Shown piece by piece: positions 36,999 through 46,473 of a stretch of 64,000 nucleotides of DNA. The stretch comes from CALJDF01 sp038121105. GTDB lineage: Bacteria > Pseudomonadota > Alphaproteobacteria > SHVP01. Both the position numbers and the translations under genes were made by a program. Location of the stretch: positions 248,001-312,000 of the forward strand of contig JAYONB010000001.1 in the NCBI GenBank assembly GCA_038121105.1, given 5' to 3'. The notes under the pieces are model-generated. The model did no database searches, was not told where the DNA came from, and worked only from the letters and a program-made list of their open reading frames with translations. Positions within the stretch are counted from its first letter, which is position 1, and each line of letters opens with the position of its first letter.

Positions 36999-37597
36999 CG
37001 CTGACGTTTTGGGATGAGCGCTTCGAGGGTGCCGATTACCGCTACGGTACCCAGCCCAATCCGTTCCTCGCGGCGCAGGCCGGATATCTCAGAACCGGCG
37101 GTCGCGTCTTGTCGGTCGGCGACGGCGAAGGACGCAACGGCGTGTGGTTGGCCGAGCAAGGGTTTGCCGCAACCTCCCAAGATGGCTCGAAAGTCGCCCA
37201 AGAAAAGGCGCGCCGCATGGCGCACGAACGCGGCGTGCAGCTCGACACCGTGTTTTCCGATCTCACCAAGTGGAAATGGCCGCGCGACATCTTCGACGGC
37301 GTGGTGTGCGTCTTCGTGCATTTCCGGCCCGAAATGCGTCGAACCATGCATCGCAACATGCTGGCGGCCCTCAAACCCGGCGGCGTACTGATTATGGAGG
37401 TGTTTCACACCGACCAGCTCGCCCTGAAAACAGGGGGACCGCCTATATTGGAGATGCTCTACGACGCGGCGATGCTGCGCGACGATTTCAGCGAGGCCGA
37501 GATTGTGGTGCTCGAAGAAACGCGCTCTTTCATACCGCAAGACACGTTCCAAAAGGGCGAGGCTGCTCTGGTTCGCCTGGTCGCACGGCGCCGCTGA
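36995..37597 (+). CDS. SAM-dependent methyltransferase (TehB/thiopurine-type)
   Basis: The 200-residue protein starts TLTFWDERFEGADYRYGTQP, followed by VLSVGDGEGRNGVWLAEQG (SAM-binding motif I) and GVVCVFVHFRPEMRR. This is the small TehB-like group often annotated as tellurite or thiol/nucleoside methyltransferase. The GTG at 36995 forms another GTGA overlap with the GNAT stop. Third gene in the coupled trmFO cassette. Confidence 0.8.
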   Translation: MTLTFWDERFEGADYRYGTQPNPFLAAQAGYLRTGGRVLSVGDGEGRNGVWLAEQGFAATSQDGSKVAQEKARRMAHERGVQLDTVFSDLTKWKWPRDIFDGVVCVFVHFRPEMRRTMHRNMLAALKPGGVLIMEVFHTDQLALKTGGPPILEMLYDAAMLRDDFSEAEIVVLEETRSFIPQDTFQKGEAALVRLVARRR

Positions 37598-37617
37598 AAC
37601 CGTCCAAGGTCGGGATT

Positions 37618-37953
37618 TTGGCTACGATCGTGACGACGTTGACCTGGCCAGGCCCCCTATCCGCCCAGATCCAGCCGCTCGATGCCGCAACTTTGCTGCG
37701 CCAGTGCACGGCCGAAAACCTGCCCCCGCGCGAAGCCTGCGCTACCTTCATTCTGCAATCGGTAGAGCGCAATCGCGCAGCACCGGAACCCGCCTTCTGC
37801 TTACCTGCGAGCGCCATTTTGGGCGATCTAAGGGCGCGCTTCATTGCCTGGGGACAAACCCGCCCCCCGGAGGGTCTCGGCATGGCCGCGGACGACGGCC
37901 TCGCGATCGCCCTAGCCGAGGCCTTTCCCTGCCCCCTCACGCAATCGGGTTAG
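37618..37953 (+). CDS. Small exported Rap1a/Tai-like protein
   Basis: The product is about 111 residues from a TTG at 37618 (GGTCGGGA upstream), with a weak signal sequence ending PLSAQ. The mature part has LLRQCTAENLPPREACATFI, PAFCLPASAIL and LAEAFPCP: the four-Cys pattern and final PC of the Rap1a/Tai immunity-protein domain. Such proteins can be T6SS immunity proteins but most members are uncharacterised, and no effector is near. A GTG at 37630 is an alternative start. Confidence 0.5.
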   Translation: MATIVTTLTWPGPLSAQIQPLDAATLLRQCTAENLPPREACATFILQSVERNRAAPEPAFCLPASAILGDLRARFIAWGQTRPPEGLGMAADDGLAIALAEAFPCPLTQSG

Positions 37954-38042
37954 TTTTTTTTCGCGCCACTGTCGAATAGGGCGGAGGCCATTCGTCTATC
38001 CCATGACACGACAACAACAACTCATCCACTAAAGGATTAGCA

Positions 38043-38399
38043 ATGAAGTATATCCTATTGATTTAAAGTGATAATTCAGACGAACCGGTACCCGGCACCG
38101 AAGCCCACGGCAAGTACTTCCAGGCATATGGAGCGTTCACCGAAAACCTCGCCAAGAGCGGTAAAATGGCCGGTGGCGATGCCCTTGAGCCGGTCTCCAC
38201 GGCAACCTCAGTGCGGGTACGCAACGGCAAAACGGTCACAACGGATGGCCCCTTCGCGGAAACCAAGGAGCAACTCGGCGGTTTCTATATCGTGGACGCC
38301 GAAAACCTCGACGAGGCCATCGAATGGGCGGCGAAAATCCCGACGGCCGAATTTGGGACCATCGAGGTTCGACCGTTGATGGTCTTTGACAACATGTAG
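38043..38399 (+). pseudogene. YCII/DGPF-domain protein interrupted by an in-frame TAA
   Basis: From the ATG at 38043 (AAAGGA ribosome-binding site) the frame reads MKYILLI, then TAA at 38064-38066, then SDNSDEPVPG and continues open through VTTDGPFAETKEQLGGFYIV to the end. This is an entire 118-codon DGPF protein with one nonsense codon where Tyr is usual (TAC/TAT to TAA). Translation could restart at the internal ATG (38166), giving a 77-residue fragment. DGPF proteins are the standard partners of ECF42 sigma factors, and such a gene is 77 bp downstream. Confidence 0.85.
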
Positions 38400-38475
38400 C
38401 GACCGACCTACTCGACGATTGCGGGGCGGCAGGGGCGCTGCTGCCCCGCAGCCAGCATGGTACGCTCGGTCGGCT

Positions 38476-39747
38476 ATGGCCGATCGAACCCCCACCCCCG
38501 CGCACCGCGCCGTCGAAACCGTCATTCGCGAAGAATGGGGCCGCGTCCTCGCGACCCTTGTTGGGCTCGTACGAGATTTCACCCTCGCCGAAGATGCCCT
38601 CCAGGATGCCGTTCTGATCGCTGTAGACACCTGGGATCGCCGCGGCATTCCCGAAAATCCGCGCGCATGGTTAGTCCAGACCGCCCGACACAAGGCGATC
38701 GATCGACTACGCCGCGGTGTGACGTTCGAAGCCAAGCGTAACGAACTCAAGGTGTTGGCCGAACTCGATGCCGCAACATATGTCGAGCCCACGGACGACG
38801 AGGATATCCAAGACGAACGTCTGCGCCTGATCTTCACTTGCTGTCACCCGGCGCTCTCGGACGAAGCCCGCGTGGCGCTGACGCTCCGCACGTTGGGCGG
38901 CCTGACGACAGGCGAGATCGCCCGCGCTTTTCTCGTGCCCGAGCCAACGATGGCCCAACGCTTGGTCCGCGCCCAGCGCAAGATCAAGAAGGCCGGTATC
39001 CCCTATCGGGTGCCGCCACCGGCGCTCTGGCCCGAACGCCTCGATTCCGTTCTGGCCGTCCTCTACCTCATTTTCAACGAGGGCCACACCGCGACATCGG
39101 GCGAGAACGTCACGCGCCCCGATCTTTGCCGCGAGGCCCTTCGCCTGACGCAAAACCTAGTCCTTCTGGCCACGGAAGAGCCCGAAATCCGGGGGCTGCT
39201 GGCCCTGATGCTGTTTCACGAAGCGCGCAGGGCGACGCGGACGGATGCCTCCGGCGCCCTGGTCGCTCTCGAAGATCAAGACCGAGGGTCATGGCGCCAA
39301 GCGCTGATCTCGCGGGGTGACGAGGTGATACAGAAAGCGCTGAAACAAAGCGCCCCTCACCCCGGGCGCTACCAAATCCAGGCGGCGATCAGCGGCCTAC
39401 ATGCCACTGCCCCAACTTTCGCTGCAACGGATTGGGAAGAAATCCTGATGCTGTACGGACGTCTCCACAAACTCCAACCTTCGCCGATCGTTCGGCTGAA
39501 CGCGATTGCAGCCGCGTCGTTTCGCTACGGTCCGGAGGCCGCCCTGAACTCATTGGGCGAATTGGCCATCGAAACGGATTTAGCTAACTACCAGCCGTAC
39601 CACGCGACGCTCGCCGACTTGTTGCGGCGAGCCGGACGTTTGTCGGAGGCGCGCGAGGCGTATCGCACGGCGATCTCCGTGACCGATAACCTCGCCGAGC
39701 GACAGTTTCTCGAACGCCGCCTTGCCACCCTAACCGAAGCCGCATGA
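38476..39747 (+). CDS. ECF42-type sigma factor with C-terminal helical extension
   Basis: The 423-residue protein has ECF region 2 (DFTLAEDALQDAVLIAVDTW, RAWLVQTARHKAIDRLRRG) and region 4 (LTLRTLGGLTTGEIARAFLV, EPTMAQRLVRAQRKIKKAG). A long C-terminal DUF6596/TPR-like part follows (LYLIFNEGHTATSGE; NYQPYHATLADLLRRAGRLS). ECF42 factors have no anti-sigma gene and are paired with DGPF proteins; here the partner is interrupted. The ATG at 38476 was chosen because the usual N-terminus follows. Its stop overlaps the next ATG (ATGA). Confidence 0.9.
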   Translation: MADRTPTPAHRAVETVIREEWGRVLATLVGLVRDFTLAEDALQDAVLIAVDTWDRRGIPENPRAWLVQTARHKAIDRLRRGVTFEAKRNELKVLAELDAATYVEPTDDEDIQDERLRLIFTCCHPALSDEARVALTLRTLGGLTTGEIARAFLVPEPTMAQRLVRAQRKIKKAGIPYRVPPPALWPERLDSVLAVLYLIFNEGHTATSGENVTRPDLCREALRLTQNLVLLATEEPEIRGLLALMLFHEARRATRTDASGALVALEDQDRGSWRQALISRGDEVIQKALKQSAPHPGRYQIQAAISGLHATAPTFAATDWEEILMLYGRLHKLQPSPIVRLNAIAAASFRYGPEAALNSLGELAIETDLANYQPYHATLADLLRRAGRLSEAREAYRTAISVTDNLAERQFLERRLATLTEAA

Positions 39748-40232
39748 GCATCCACATGGATCCAGACGACACAGAAGATCAAGTCTCTCTCGCCGTTCGC
39801 GTTCCCGGCCCGCCGGAAGCTGCCTTTCGTCTTTTCGTGGAGAATTTTGGCGATTGGTGGCCCCCGGAATACACGTTTTGCGGTGAGGCGCTGGCGCGCA
39901 TCGCCATCGAAGGCATCGACGGCGGGCGGTGCTACGAACGGGCGCGCGACGGACGCGAGATCGTATGGGGCACCGTTACGCTCGCCGAAGCGCCGCGTGC
40001 GGTGATCTTCAGCTGGTTGATTTCGCCGGACCGACAGATCGAAACCGACCCGGATCGCGCCAGCGAGGTGGCCGTCGCCTTTCAACCCGACGGTGGGGAT
40101 ACCAACGTTTTATTGGTTCACAGCGGCTTGTCGAACCATGGCGAGGGTTGGGCAGGCTATCGTGACGCCATGGCCTCGGAACAGGGCTGGCCCTATTGCC
40201 TGGAGCATTTCCGCGCCGCCGCCGGGGGTTAA
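39744..40232 (+). CDS. SRPBCC/AHSA1-family protein
   Basis: A 162-residue START-like fold protein: VRVPGPPEAAFRLFVENFGD, a Gly-rich turn and a C-terminal part (LSNHGEGWAGYRDAMASEQGW) usual for activator-of-Hsp90-ATPase homologue (AHSA1) proteins. These bind hydrophobic ligands; no ligand can be named. It overlaps the sigma factor stop by four bases (ATGA), so the sigma, DGPF and SRPBCC genes are one module. Confidence 0.82.
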   Translation: MSIHMDPDDTEDQVSLAVRVPGPPEAAFRLFVENFGDWWPPEYTFCGEALARIAIEGIDGGRCYERARDGREIVWGTVTLAEAPRAVIFSWLISPDRQIETDPDRASEVAVAFQPDGGDTNVLLVHSGLSNHGEGWAGYRDAMASEQGWPYCLEHFRAAAGG

Positions 40233-40235
40233 GGC

Positions 40236-41243
40236 CTAGTCGAGAAGCGCGGCGAGTTCGGCCTGCGCCGCTTTGATATCGACCGCCTGGGGTTCGACGA
40301 TCAGAAACGACGCCCGCGCCCACCGGATCGCGGCCTGATCGCTCAAGGGCGGCAGTGCCGCCCCGACTTCCTCCATCGCGGACAAATCGCCGTCGCAATG
40401 CAAGACGACGTCGCACCCTGCCGAGATGCTGTCCCGCGCCCGCGTGGCGTAGTCGCCTACCAACGCCTTCATGTTCGACGAGATATCGTCGCTCATCAAC
40501 AGCCCCTCGAACCCGATCTTGCCGCGAATCACCTCGTCGATGATGGACTTGGATGTCGTCGCGGGGTGCGATGGATCTAGCGCGCTGTAAAGCACGTGCG
40601 CGGTCATCGCCAACGGGAAGTCGCGCAAGGCATGAAAGGGCGCAAAGTCCTGTTCCAAGTCTTTTGCCGATGCCTCGACAACGGGCAGCTCCGCATGGCT
40701 ATCGGCCCGCGCACGCCCATGCCCCGGAATGTGCTTGACGACTGGCAATACCCCCGCAGCGATCAAGCCGTCGGCGAACGACCGCCCCAAGGCTGCTATC
40801 GCGGCGGGATCGGAATGAAACGCCCGGTCGCCGATGATGTCGTGACTGCCAGGAACCGGCACGTCGAGTACCGGCGCACAGTCGACATTGAGCCCGCTCG
40901 CTAGCAGTTCAGCACCGATAAGTTGGCCGTTCAGCGTTGCAGCGCGGCACGCGGCATCCGGATCGTCGCTCCACAAATCGCCGAACGGCTTTGCGCGCGG
41001 CGGGTGGCGCCAGTATGGGTCTTGCAGCCGGGCGACCCGACCGCCTTCTTGGTCGATCAAGATCGGCGTGTCGCGCCGACCGGTCAGCGCCCGCAGATCA
41101 TCGCACAGCGCCTTTACCTGGGCGGGTGTTTCGCAATTTCGAGAAAAAAGGATGAACCCCAGAGGGGCTACGTCGGTGAAGAACGCGCGTTCGCTTTCGG
41201 TAAGGGTCGGGCCACTGAGGCCGAGAATCGCCGGTGCCGTCAT
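40236..41243 (-). CDS. nagZ: Beta-N-acetylhexosaminidase NagZ
   Basis: NagZ removes GlcNAc from anhydro-muropeptides during cell-wall recycling. The 335-residue GH3 protein has the catalytic loop KHIPGHGRARADSHAELP, LIDQEGGRVARL, DCAPVLDVP and the Asp nucleophile in LMSDDISSNMKAL. It is 46 bp downstream of the SPOR gene in the dgt-argS-SPOR-nagZ direction. Confidence 0.95.
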   Translation of the reverse strand: MTAPAILGLSGPTLTESERAFFTDVAPLGFILFSRNCETPAQVKALCDDLRALTGRRDTPILIDQEGGRVARLQDPYWRHPPRAKPFGDLWSDDPDAACRAATLNGQLIGAELLASGLNVDCAPVLDVPVPGSHDIIGDRAFHSDPAAIAALGRSFADGLIAAGVLPVVKHIPGHGRARADSHAELPVVEASAKDLEQDFAPFHALRDFPLAMTAHVLYSALDPSHPATTSKSIIDEVIRGKIGFEGLLMSDDISSNMKALVGDYATRARDSISAGCDVVLHCDGDLSAMEEVGAALPPLSDQAAIRWARASFLIVEPQAVDIKAAQAELAALLD

Positions 41244-41289
41244 GCGACGTCAGCGCGTCCTGCGTCGGTCCGGAAAAAGCGGGCGGCCG

Positions 41290-42258
41290 CTATGGGGCCA
41301 CGACCAAGCAAGCCTGGTCGCGGGTGCGCAGCGTAGTACACGCATTCTCCGCAGCCGCTCGGCTGGTGTAAGGACCTGCCTGGAGCCGGTGGAAGACCCC
41401 GCGTTCACCGAGGTCGACCTGCACCACGGTGGATTCCAACGAGCCGAGCAAATCTTCATGCCGGGTCTTGAGAGTTTCCCAACCCGACGCCGCTGCGGTC
41501 GGCGTGCGATAAGCCGCCAACTGCACACGAAAGGTCCCCGACGCGGCAGGCGCCGGCGTGGGCGATGTCGGTTGGGTTGCGGCAGGTGCGGGTGCCGCAG
41601 GTGGCGTAAGGGGTTGCGGTGTCGCAACGGCCGCCGTCTCTTCGCTGGTCGCCGGAATGGGCGGCGGCGGTGGCACGGCGACCGGCGCGGGCGCGACGGC
41701 GACCGGCGGGCGCACTGCGGTCACCGGACTGTCGTCCCGAATGACCGGCGGCGGCGGCAACTGATTGGTTTCGACCGCTTGCGCGGCAGGGGTGTCGGTT
41801 TCGACGATGCGCGGCGGCGGTGCGGCGGGTTGTTCCGGCGCGGGCGCCAGGGTGACGGGCGCCTCAGTCGCATCGTCCTCTTCGACATCTTGTAGAACCA
41901 GCTTGTCTTGGTGCGGCACCTGGAGACCGCCAGGTTCGGCCGGATCCTCTTTGACCGGCGTCGGATCGGCGCGCACGACCGGTGGCACCTGCTCCAAGGC
42001 GTTCTGTTGACCGACTTCAAAGCCCCACCAAAAGGCGCCGCCCATGAGCACGGCGGCCATCGCCGCGGCGGCAAGAAAGCTGCTATAGCGAGAGCGCGAA
42101 TGAGCCCGACGGTTTTCGTCCTCTTCCGCCGTTTCCCGAAGCGGCGGGATGTCGATACCGCCGTCTTCGTTCGCGGCCGTATGCGGGCTGGCGAAGGGCG
42201 GCGGGCCTGGTGTGCGCCGCGGGGGAATCTCGAATGTGTCGTCGTCGTCAGCCATCAT
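41290..42258 (-). CDS. SPOR-domain protein
   Basis: The 322-residue protein has one membrane segment (FLAAAAMAAVLMGGAFWWG, about residue 55), a long Pro/Ala/Val-rich periplasmic linker and a C-terminal SPOR domain (about 240-320; FRVQLAAYRTPTAAASGWET, FHRLQAGPYTSRAAAENACT). SPOR domains bind denuded septal peptidoglycan. The ATG at 42258 overlaps the argS stop by one base (TGATG). Conserved position between argS and nagZ in alphaproteobacteria. Confidence 0.9.
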   Translation of the reverse strand: MMADDDDTFEIPPRRTPGPPPFASPHTAANEDGGIDIPPLRETAEEDENRRAHSRSRYSSFLAAAAMAAVLMGGAFWWGFEVGQQNALEQVPPVVRADPTPVKEDPAEPGGLQVPHQDKLVLQDVEEDDATEAPVTLAPAPEQPAAPPPRIVETDTPAAQAVETNQLPPPPVIRDDSPVTAVRPPVAVAPAPVAVPPPPPIPATSEETAAVATPQPLTPPAAPAPAATQPTSPTPAPAASGTFRVQLAAYRTPTAAASGWETLKTRHEDLLGSLESTVVQVDLGERGVFHRLQAGPYTSRAAAENACTTLRTRDQACLVVAP

Positions 42259-44009
42259 CAACGCATCTCCTCAACCGGTTCCACCCCGAGTACACCGAGG
42301 CCGGAAGCAATGACCGCCGCCACGCCTTGTAGTAAGGCGAGTCGCGCTCGCGTCAATTCTGGGTTTTCCTCAATCAGGAATCGAAGTTCTGGTGCTTCTG
42401 TGCCCTGATTCCACAACGCATGAAACGTCGCCGCCAAATCATACAGGAAATACGAGACTCTGTGTGGTTCATGTGCGCGCGCCGCGTTTTCGACCACGCT
42501 CGGCCATAACGCCATCTGTCTGATGACCGCTAACTCCGCGGAATGACTCAGGTTTTCCAGCGGCGCGTTTGCGAGCGACTCGGCTCCAACATCGACGTCC
42601 GAAGCCTCGTGAGCCGCACGCCGCATGACCGAGCGAATCCGGGCATGGGCGTATTGCACGTAAAAGACCGGATTGTCTTTCGACTGCTCGGTCACTTTCT
42701 CGAAATCGAAGTCGAGCGGCGATTCGGGTTTTTGGGTCAGCATCATGAACCGCGTTACGTCGTGTCCAACCTCGTCGACAACCTCGCGGAGAGTGACGAA
42801 ATCGCCGGACCGTTTGGACATTTTCACCGGCTCACCGCCTCGCATGAGCTTCACCAAGTTGGTGATCCGCACGTCGAGTTCGGCGTTGCCGTCAGACAAC
42901 GCGGCGACCGCCGCTTTCATCCGCTTGATGTAGCCACCATGATCGGCGCCCCAAACGTCAACCATATGGTTGAACCCCCGAGCGATCTTGTCGCGGTGAT
43001 ATGCGATGTCGGCCGCAAAATAGGTCCAGGCACCATCGGACTTCTGCAGCGGTCGGTCCGTATCGTCCCCGAACCGCGTGGCGCGAAACAGCGTTTGTTC
43101 GCGCGGCTCCCAGTCTTCCGGCTCTTTCCCTTTGGGCGGCGCAAGCACACCTTTGTAGGTCAGGCCCTTGTCGGCGAATGCCGCGAGTGCCTCATCGATT
43201 TTCGCTGCGTCATGCAACGCCTTTTCCGAAAAGAACACATCGTGGCGGATGCCCAGAGCTGCCAAATCCTCGCGGATCAACACCATCATGGCGTCCGCCG
43301 CCGCCGCCCGGAACGATTCCAGCCATGCCGATTCGTCGGCCGTTACCCACTTGTCGCCGTCCCGTTGAGCAATCTCTTGCGCCACGGGTACCAAATAGTC
43401 GCCGGGATACCAGCCGTCCGGAATGGTGATTGTCTCGCCCAACGCTTCGCGGTAACGCAAATGCAGCGATCGGGCCAAGGTCTGCACCTGGGCCCCGGCA
43501 TCGTTGATGTAGTACTCGCGCGTCACCGCGTATCCGGCCTTTGCCAGCACGTTGGCTAATGCATCGCCGACCACGGCGCCACGGCAATGGCCCACATGCA
43601 TCGGCCCGGTGGGGTTTGCCGAGACATACTCGACGTTGACCTTCTCCCCGGCCCCGATCTTGGACGTTCCGTAGTCCACGCCGTCGGCAAGTATCGTGCG
43701 CAACTCCTCGTGCCACGCCGCGGGGGCAAGTCGGAGATTGATAAAGCCGGGGCCGGCGATCTCGATTGATGACACCAACTCCAAAGCCTCGATGCGCGGC
43801 CCGATCTGCGCCGCCAGGTCGCGCGGTTTCATGCCCGCCGCCTTTGCGAGAACCATTGCGACGTTCGTCGCGAGATCGCCGTGATCCGGGTTGCGCGGCA
43901 GTTCGACCACGACATTGGAGGTATCCAGGCCCGCCGGCACGACATCGGCCGCGCCAAGCTGGCCGACGATGTCGTTGATCTGATCCTTGAGCGTCGAAAG
44001 CAAAGTCAC
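42258..44009 (-). CDS. argS: Arginyl-tRNA synthetase
   Basis: The 583-residue class I synthetase has SANPTGPMHVGHCRGAVVGD (HIGH-like motif), VKMSKRSGDFVTL (KMSKS) and the ArgRS C-terminal DALR-type anticodon domain (ARIRSVMRRAAHEASDV to the end). It follows dgt by 69 bp in the same direction. Confidence 0.97.
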   Translation of the reverse strand: MTLLSTLKDQINDIVGQLGAADVVPAGLDTSNVVVELPRNPDHGDLATNVAMVLAKAAGMKPRDLAAQIGPRIEALELVSSIEIAGPGFINLRLAPAAWHEELRTILADGVDYGTSKIGAGEKVNVEYVSANPTGPMHVGHCRGAVVGDALANVLAKAGYAVTREYYINDAGAQVQTLARSLHLRYREALGETITIPDGWYPGDYLVPVAQEIAQRDGDKWVTADESAWLESFRAAAADAMMVLIREDLAALGIRHDVFFSEKALHDAAKIDEALAAFADKGLTYKGVLAPPKGKEPEDWEPREQTLFRATRFGDDTDRPLQKSDGAWTYFAADIAYHRDKIARGFNHMVDVWGADHGGYIKRMKAAVAALSDGNAELDVRITNLVKLMRGGEPVKMSKRSGDFVTLREVVDEVGHDVTRFMMLTQKPESPLDFDFEKVTEQSKDNPVFYVQYAHARIRSVMRRAAHEASDVDVGAESLANAPLENLSHSAELAVIRQMALWPSVVENAARAHEPHRVSYFLYDLAATFHALWNQGTEAPELRFLIEENPELTRARLALLQGVAAVIASGLGVLGVEPVEEMR

Positions 44010-44078
44010 GGCAAATCCGGGTGGGTAAGCATTTGCGCGGGTTCTAGCGCGTCTGATTCCGCTTGGCCAGCGGCGTCA

Positions 44079-45257
44079 TTACCCCTGGCCCGTCAACTTC
44101 TGATGTTCCTGCAAGGCGTAGCGATCGGTCATGCCCGCAATATAGTCGGCGACAAGGCGAGCCCGCGCCGCCTCGTCGGGTGCGACGGCAAGCCGAGGCT
44201 GCCAATCTCGGGGCAAGGCCGACTGATGGGCGATGAGGTGATCGAAAAGATCTGCCACCACTTTACGCGCCCGCGCGGTCATCTCGTTAACTCGGGTATG
44301 ACGATACATGTTTTCGAAAAGAAAGGCCTTCAGCGCCCGATCGGCCTCGGCCAACCCCCCGGAAAACGCCACGACTGCGTGATCCAGGCCTCGGACGTCA
44401 TCGGGCGAAGTCGGGTCTGCCGCCCCTAGTCGGCGTTTCGATTCGTCCAATAGGTCGACCACCATCGCGTCGATCACCCGGCGGGTCACCTCGTTGACGG
44501 CGCGGGACTGTTCCAAATCGGCATGACGGTTCAATACGTCCTCGACGGCCGTGGTCGCCAAAGGCACCCCGCGCAAGTCCTCAAGATGAAAAAGCCCGGC
44601 GCGTACGCCGTCGTCGATATCATGTGCGTTATAGGCAATATCGTCGGCCATTGCGGCGACCTGCGCTTCGACACTTGGGAAGGTCTCCAGCCCCAGGTCG
44701 AATGCGGCATTGAACGCGAGAATGGTGCCGTCGACAGGCGCGTCTTTTTGGGCGTGTGGCCCCATTAACGGACCGTTGTGTTTGACCACACCTTCAAGCG
44801 CTTCCCAGGTCAGGTTTAGCCCATCGAACTCGGCATAACGATGCTCGAGGTCGGTTAGTACCCGCAGGGTCTGGGCGTTGTGATCGAACCCGCCGTAAGG
44901 TGCCATCGCGGCGGCCAACGCGTCCTCTCCGGCATGGCCGAACGGGGTATGGCCGAGGTCATGCGCCAAGGCCAACGCCTCGGCCAGATCTTCATCGAGC
45001 GCGAGACTGCGGGCGATCGTGCGGGCGACCTGCGCTACTTCGATCGAATGGGTCAGGCGCGTCCGATAGTAGTCCCCCTCGTGATAGACGAAGACTTGGG
45101 TCTTGTGTTTCAGACGCCGAAACGCGCCGGCGTGGATGACCCGGTCGCGATCGCGCTGGAATGCGCTCCGCATGCCGCTCTCGGCCTCCGGATGCTGCCG
45201 CCCACGGCTTTGCAGGGGGTCGCAGGCGTAGCGGGCAAGCGGCTGGCGGGCGGACAT
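44079..45257 (-). CDS. dgt: dGTPase-like deoxynucleotide triphosphohydrolase (HD domain)
   Basis: The 392-residue protein has the HD metal site THSIEVAQVARTIARSL and ALAHDLGHTPFGHAGEDAL, plus SAFQRDRDRVIHAGAFRRL, the mark of the dGTPase family type that degrades dNTPs. It heads the dgt-argS-SPOR-nagZ set and is divergent from the erpA-like gene across 84 bp. The N-terminal 30 residues have no close relation to the family core. Confidence 0.93.
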   Translation of the reverse strand: MSARQPLARYACDPLQSRGRQHPEAESGMRSAFQRDRDRVIHAGAFRRLKHKTQVFVYHEGDYYRTRLTHSIEVAQVARTIARSLALDEDLAEALALAHDLGHTPFGHAGEDALAAAMAPYGGFDHNAQTLRVLTDLEHRYAEFDGLNLTWEALEGVVKHNGPLMGPHAQKDAPVDGTILAFNAAFDLGLETFPSVEAQVAAMADDIAYNAHDIDDGVRAGLFHLEDLRGVPLATTAVEDVLNRHADLEQSRAVNEVTRRVIDAMVVDLLDESKRRLGAADPTSPDDVRGLDHAVVAFSGGLAEADRALKAFLFENMYRHTRVNEMTARARKVVADLFDHLIAHQSALPRDWQPRLAVAPDEAARARLVADYIAGMTDRYALQEHQKLTGQG

Positions 45258-45341
45258 CGGCGGACCCTAGCCCCAGGGTTTAAGGGCCGCAACGCCCACT
45301 TGCGATTGACTCGCAACGAAATTGCCCTACATAGGGTGCGT

Positions 45342-45686
45342 ATGACCGACCCAGCCCAACTGCTCTCGTTATCCGATAGCGCCGTGAAGCGGGTGTCCTT
45401 CCTCATGAGCCAGGAAGACAACCCGGACGTGATGCTGCGCGTCGTCGTCGACGGCGGCGGCTGCGCCGGGTTCCAATATGGTTTTTCGTTCGACGACAGC
45501 AAAACCGACGACGATGTCTTGATCGAGCAAGACGGCGTGAAAGTGGTGACCGACAATATGTCGTTGATGTATCTCGCGGGCGCTCAAATCGACTTTGTCG
45601 AAGACATGATCGGCGCGGCATTCTCGATCAAGAACCCGAACGCCGCCTCGACGTGTTCCTGCGGCACCAGCTTCTCGGTCGCCTAA
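45342..45686 (+). CDS. erpA: ErpA/IscA-type iron-sulfur carrier
   Basis: A 114-residue A-type carrier with the three-Cys pattern: Cys in DGGGCAGFQYGFSFD and two in STCSCGTSFSV. It delivers [Fe-S] clusters to apo-proteins. Order dgt-erpA-xth is a common alphaproteobacterial arrangement that supports ErpA over IscA. ATG at 45342; a longer frame to 44880 is antisense to dgt and not used. Confidence 0.88.
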   Translation: MTDPAQLLSLSDSAVKRVSFLMSQEDNPDVMLRVVVDGGGCAGFQYGFSFDDSKTDDDVLIEQDGVKVVTDNMSLMYLAGAQIDFVEDMIGAAFSIKNPNAASTCSCGTSFSVA

Positions 45687-46357
45687 CGCGTTTGCGTCGG
45701 ACGTTCGTAGCGCGCCTCGTTCAAATCTCGATCGATAGTGAACCGCATCGCGGGTCGCTCCAATACTTCGTCATACCAATCGGCGAGCGTCGGTCGGCCC
45801 TCCCGCCATTCGTAGAATGGATCGATCTGGTCGAGGATCGCGCCGAACGCCGTCACGCGGTAGTCAAGCCGCGATAACCCGCCCGCGGTGCAGATGTGGC
45901 CGATATGAAAGCCGTCATAGCGGGCGGCGTCGCGCTCCATTTGGTCGAGCGCTCGTACGATCTTGAGCCACTGGCGTTCAACGGTATCGGCGCGTCGGTC
46001 GCCCACCTCGCGCCAGCTCTCGAGATCGAGGGCGACAGCCGCCTCGAAGACGCCCTCCCCCAGCATCATCTGCCGCAGCGCGGTAAAGCGCGCGCGACCG
46101 CTTGCCGGAAACATCTTCGGCCCTTCGTGCAGCGAATCGAAATACTCGCAGATCACCGGACCGCCATAGAGGGCCTCGCCGTCTTTAAGCACCAATGTCG
46201 GCACTTTGTTGAGCGGATTGTCGCGCCAAAGATCGGTGTCGGCGTCGAACGGTCCGGTCCGCACGTAGGCGATCTGGTCCGTGATCCCGGCCTCGGCAGC
46301 CGCCACCAGGACTTTGTGGATGTAGTCGGGATTCGGCGTGAAGCGTAGTTTCATCAT
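45683..46357 (-). CDS. Glutathione S-transferase family protein
   Basis: The 224-residue protein has the GST N-terminal thioredoxin-like part (MKLRFTPNPDYIHKVLVAAA, NPLNKVPTLVLKDG, LYGGPVICEYFDSL) and an all-helical C-terminal domain. A very strong AAGGAGGTCCCC precedes the ATG at 46357. It is inserted between erpA and xth, which are often adjacent. Its stop overlaps the erpA stop. Confidence 0.87.
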   Translation of the reverse strand: MMKLRFTPNPDYIHKVLVAAAEAGITDQIAYVRTGPFDADTDLWRDNPLNKVPTLVLKDGEALYGGPVICEYFDSLHEGPKMFPASGRARFTALRQMMLGEGVFEAAVALDLESWREVGDRRADTVERQWLKIVRALDQMERDAARYDGFHIGHICTAGGLSRLDYRVTAFGAILDQIDPFYEWREGRPTLADWYDEVLERPAMRFTIDRDLNEARYERPTQTR

Positions 46358-46473
46358 GGCAGGGGACCTCCTTCGCCCTGTCGACGTCGCGCGCCCCGCG
46401 CGCCTTTGCCGACGGGGCGGAACATGGTATCCCGGTCGTTCTCCAACGCCACGCATCCTCTTGGTCGGACCGC

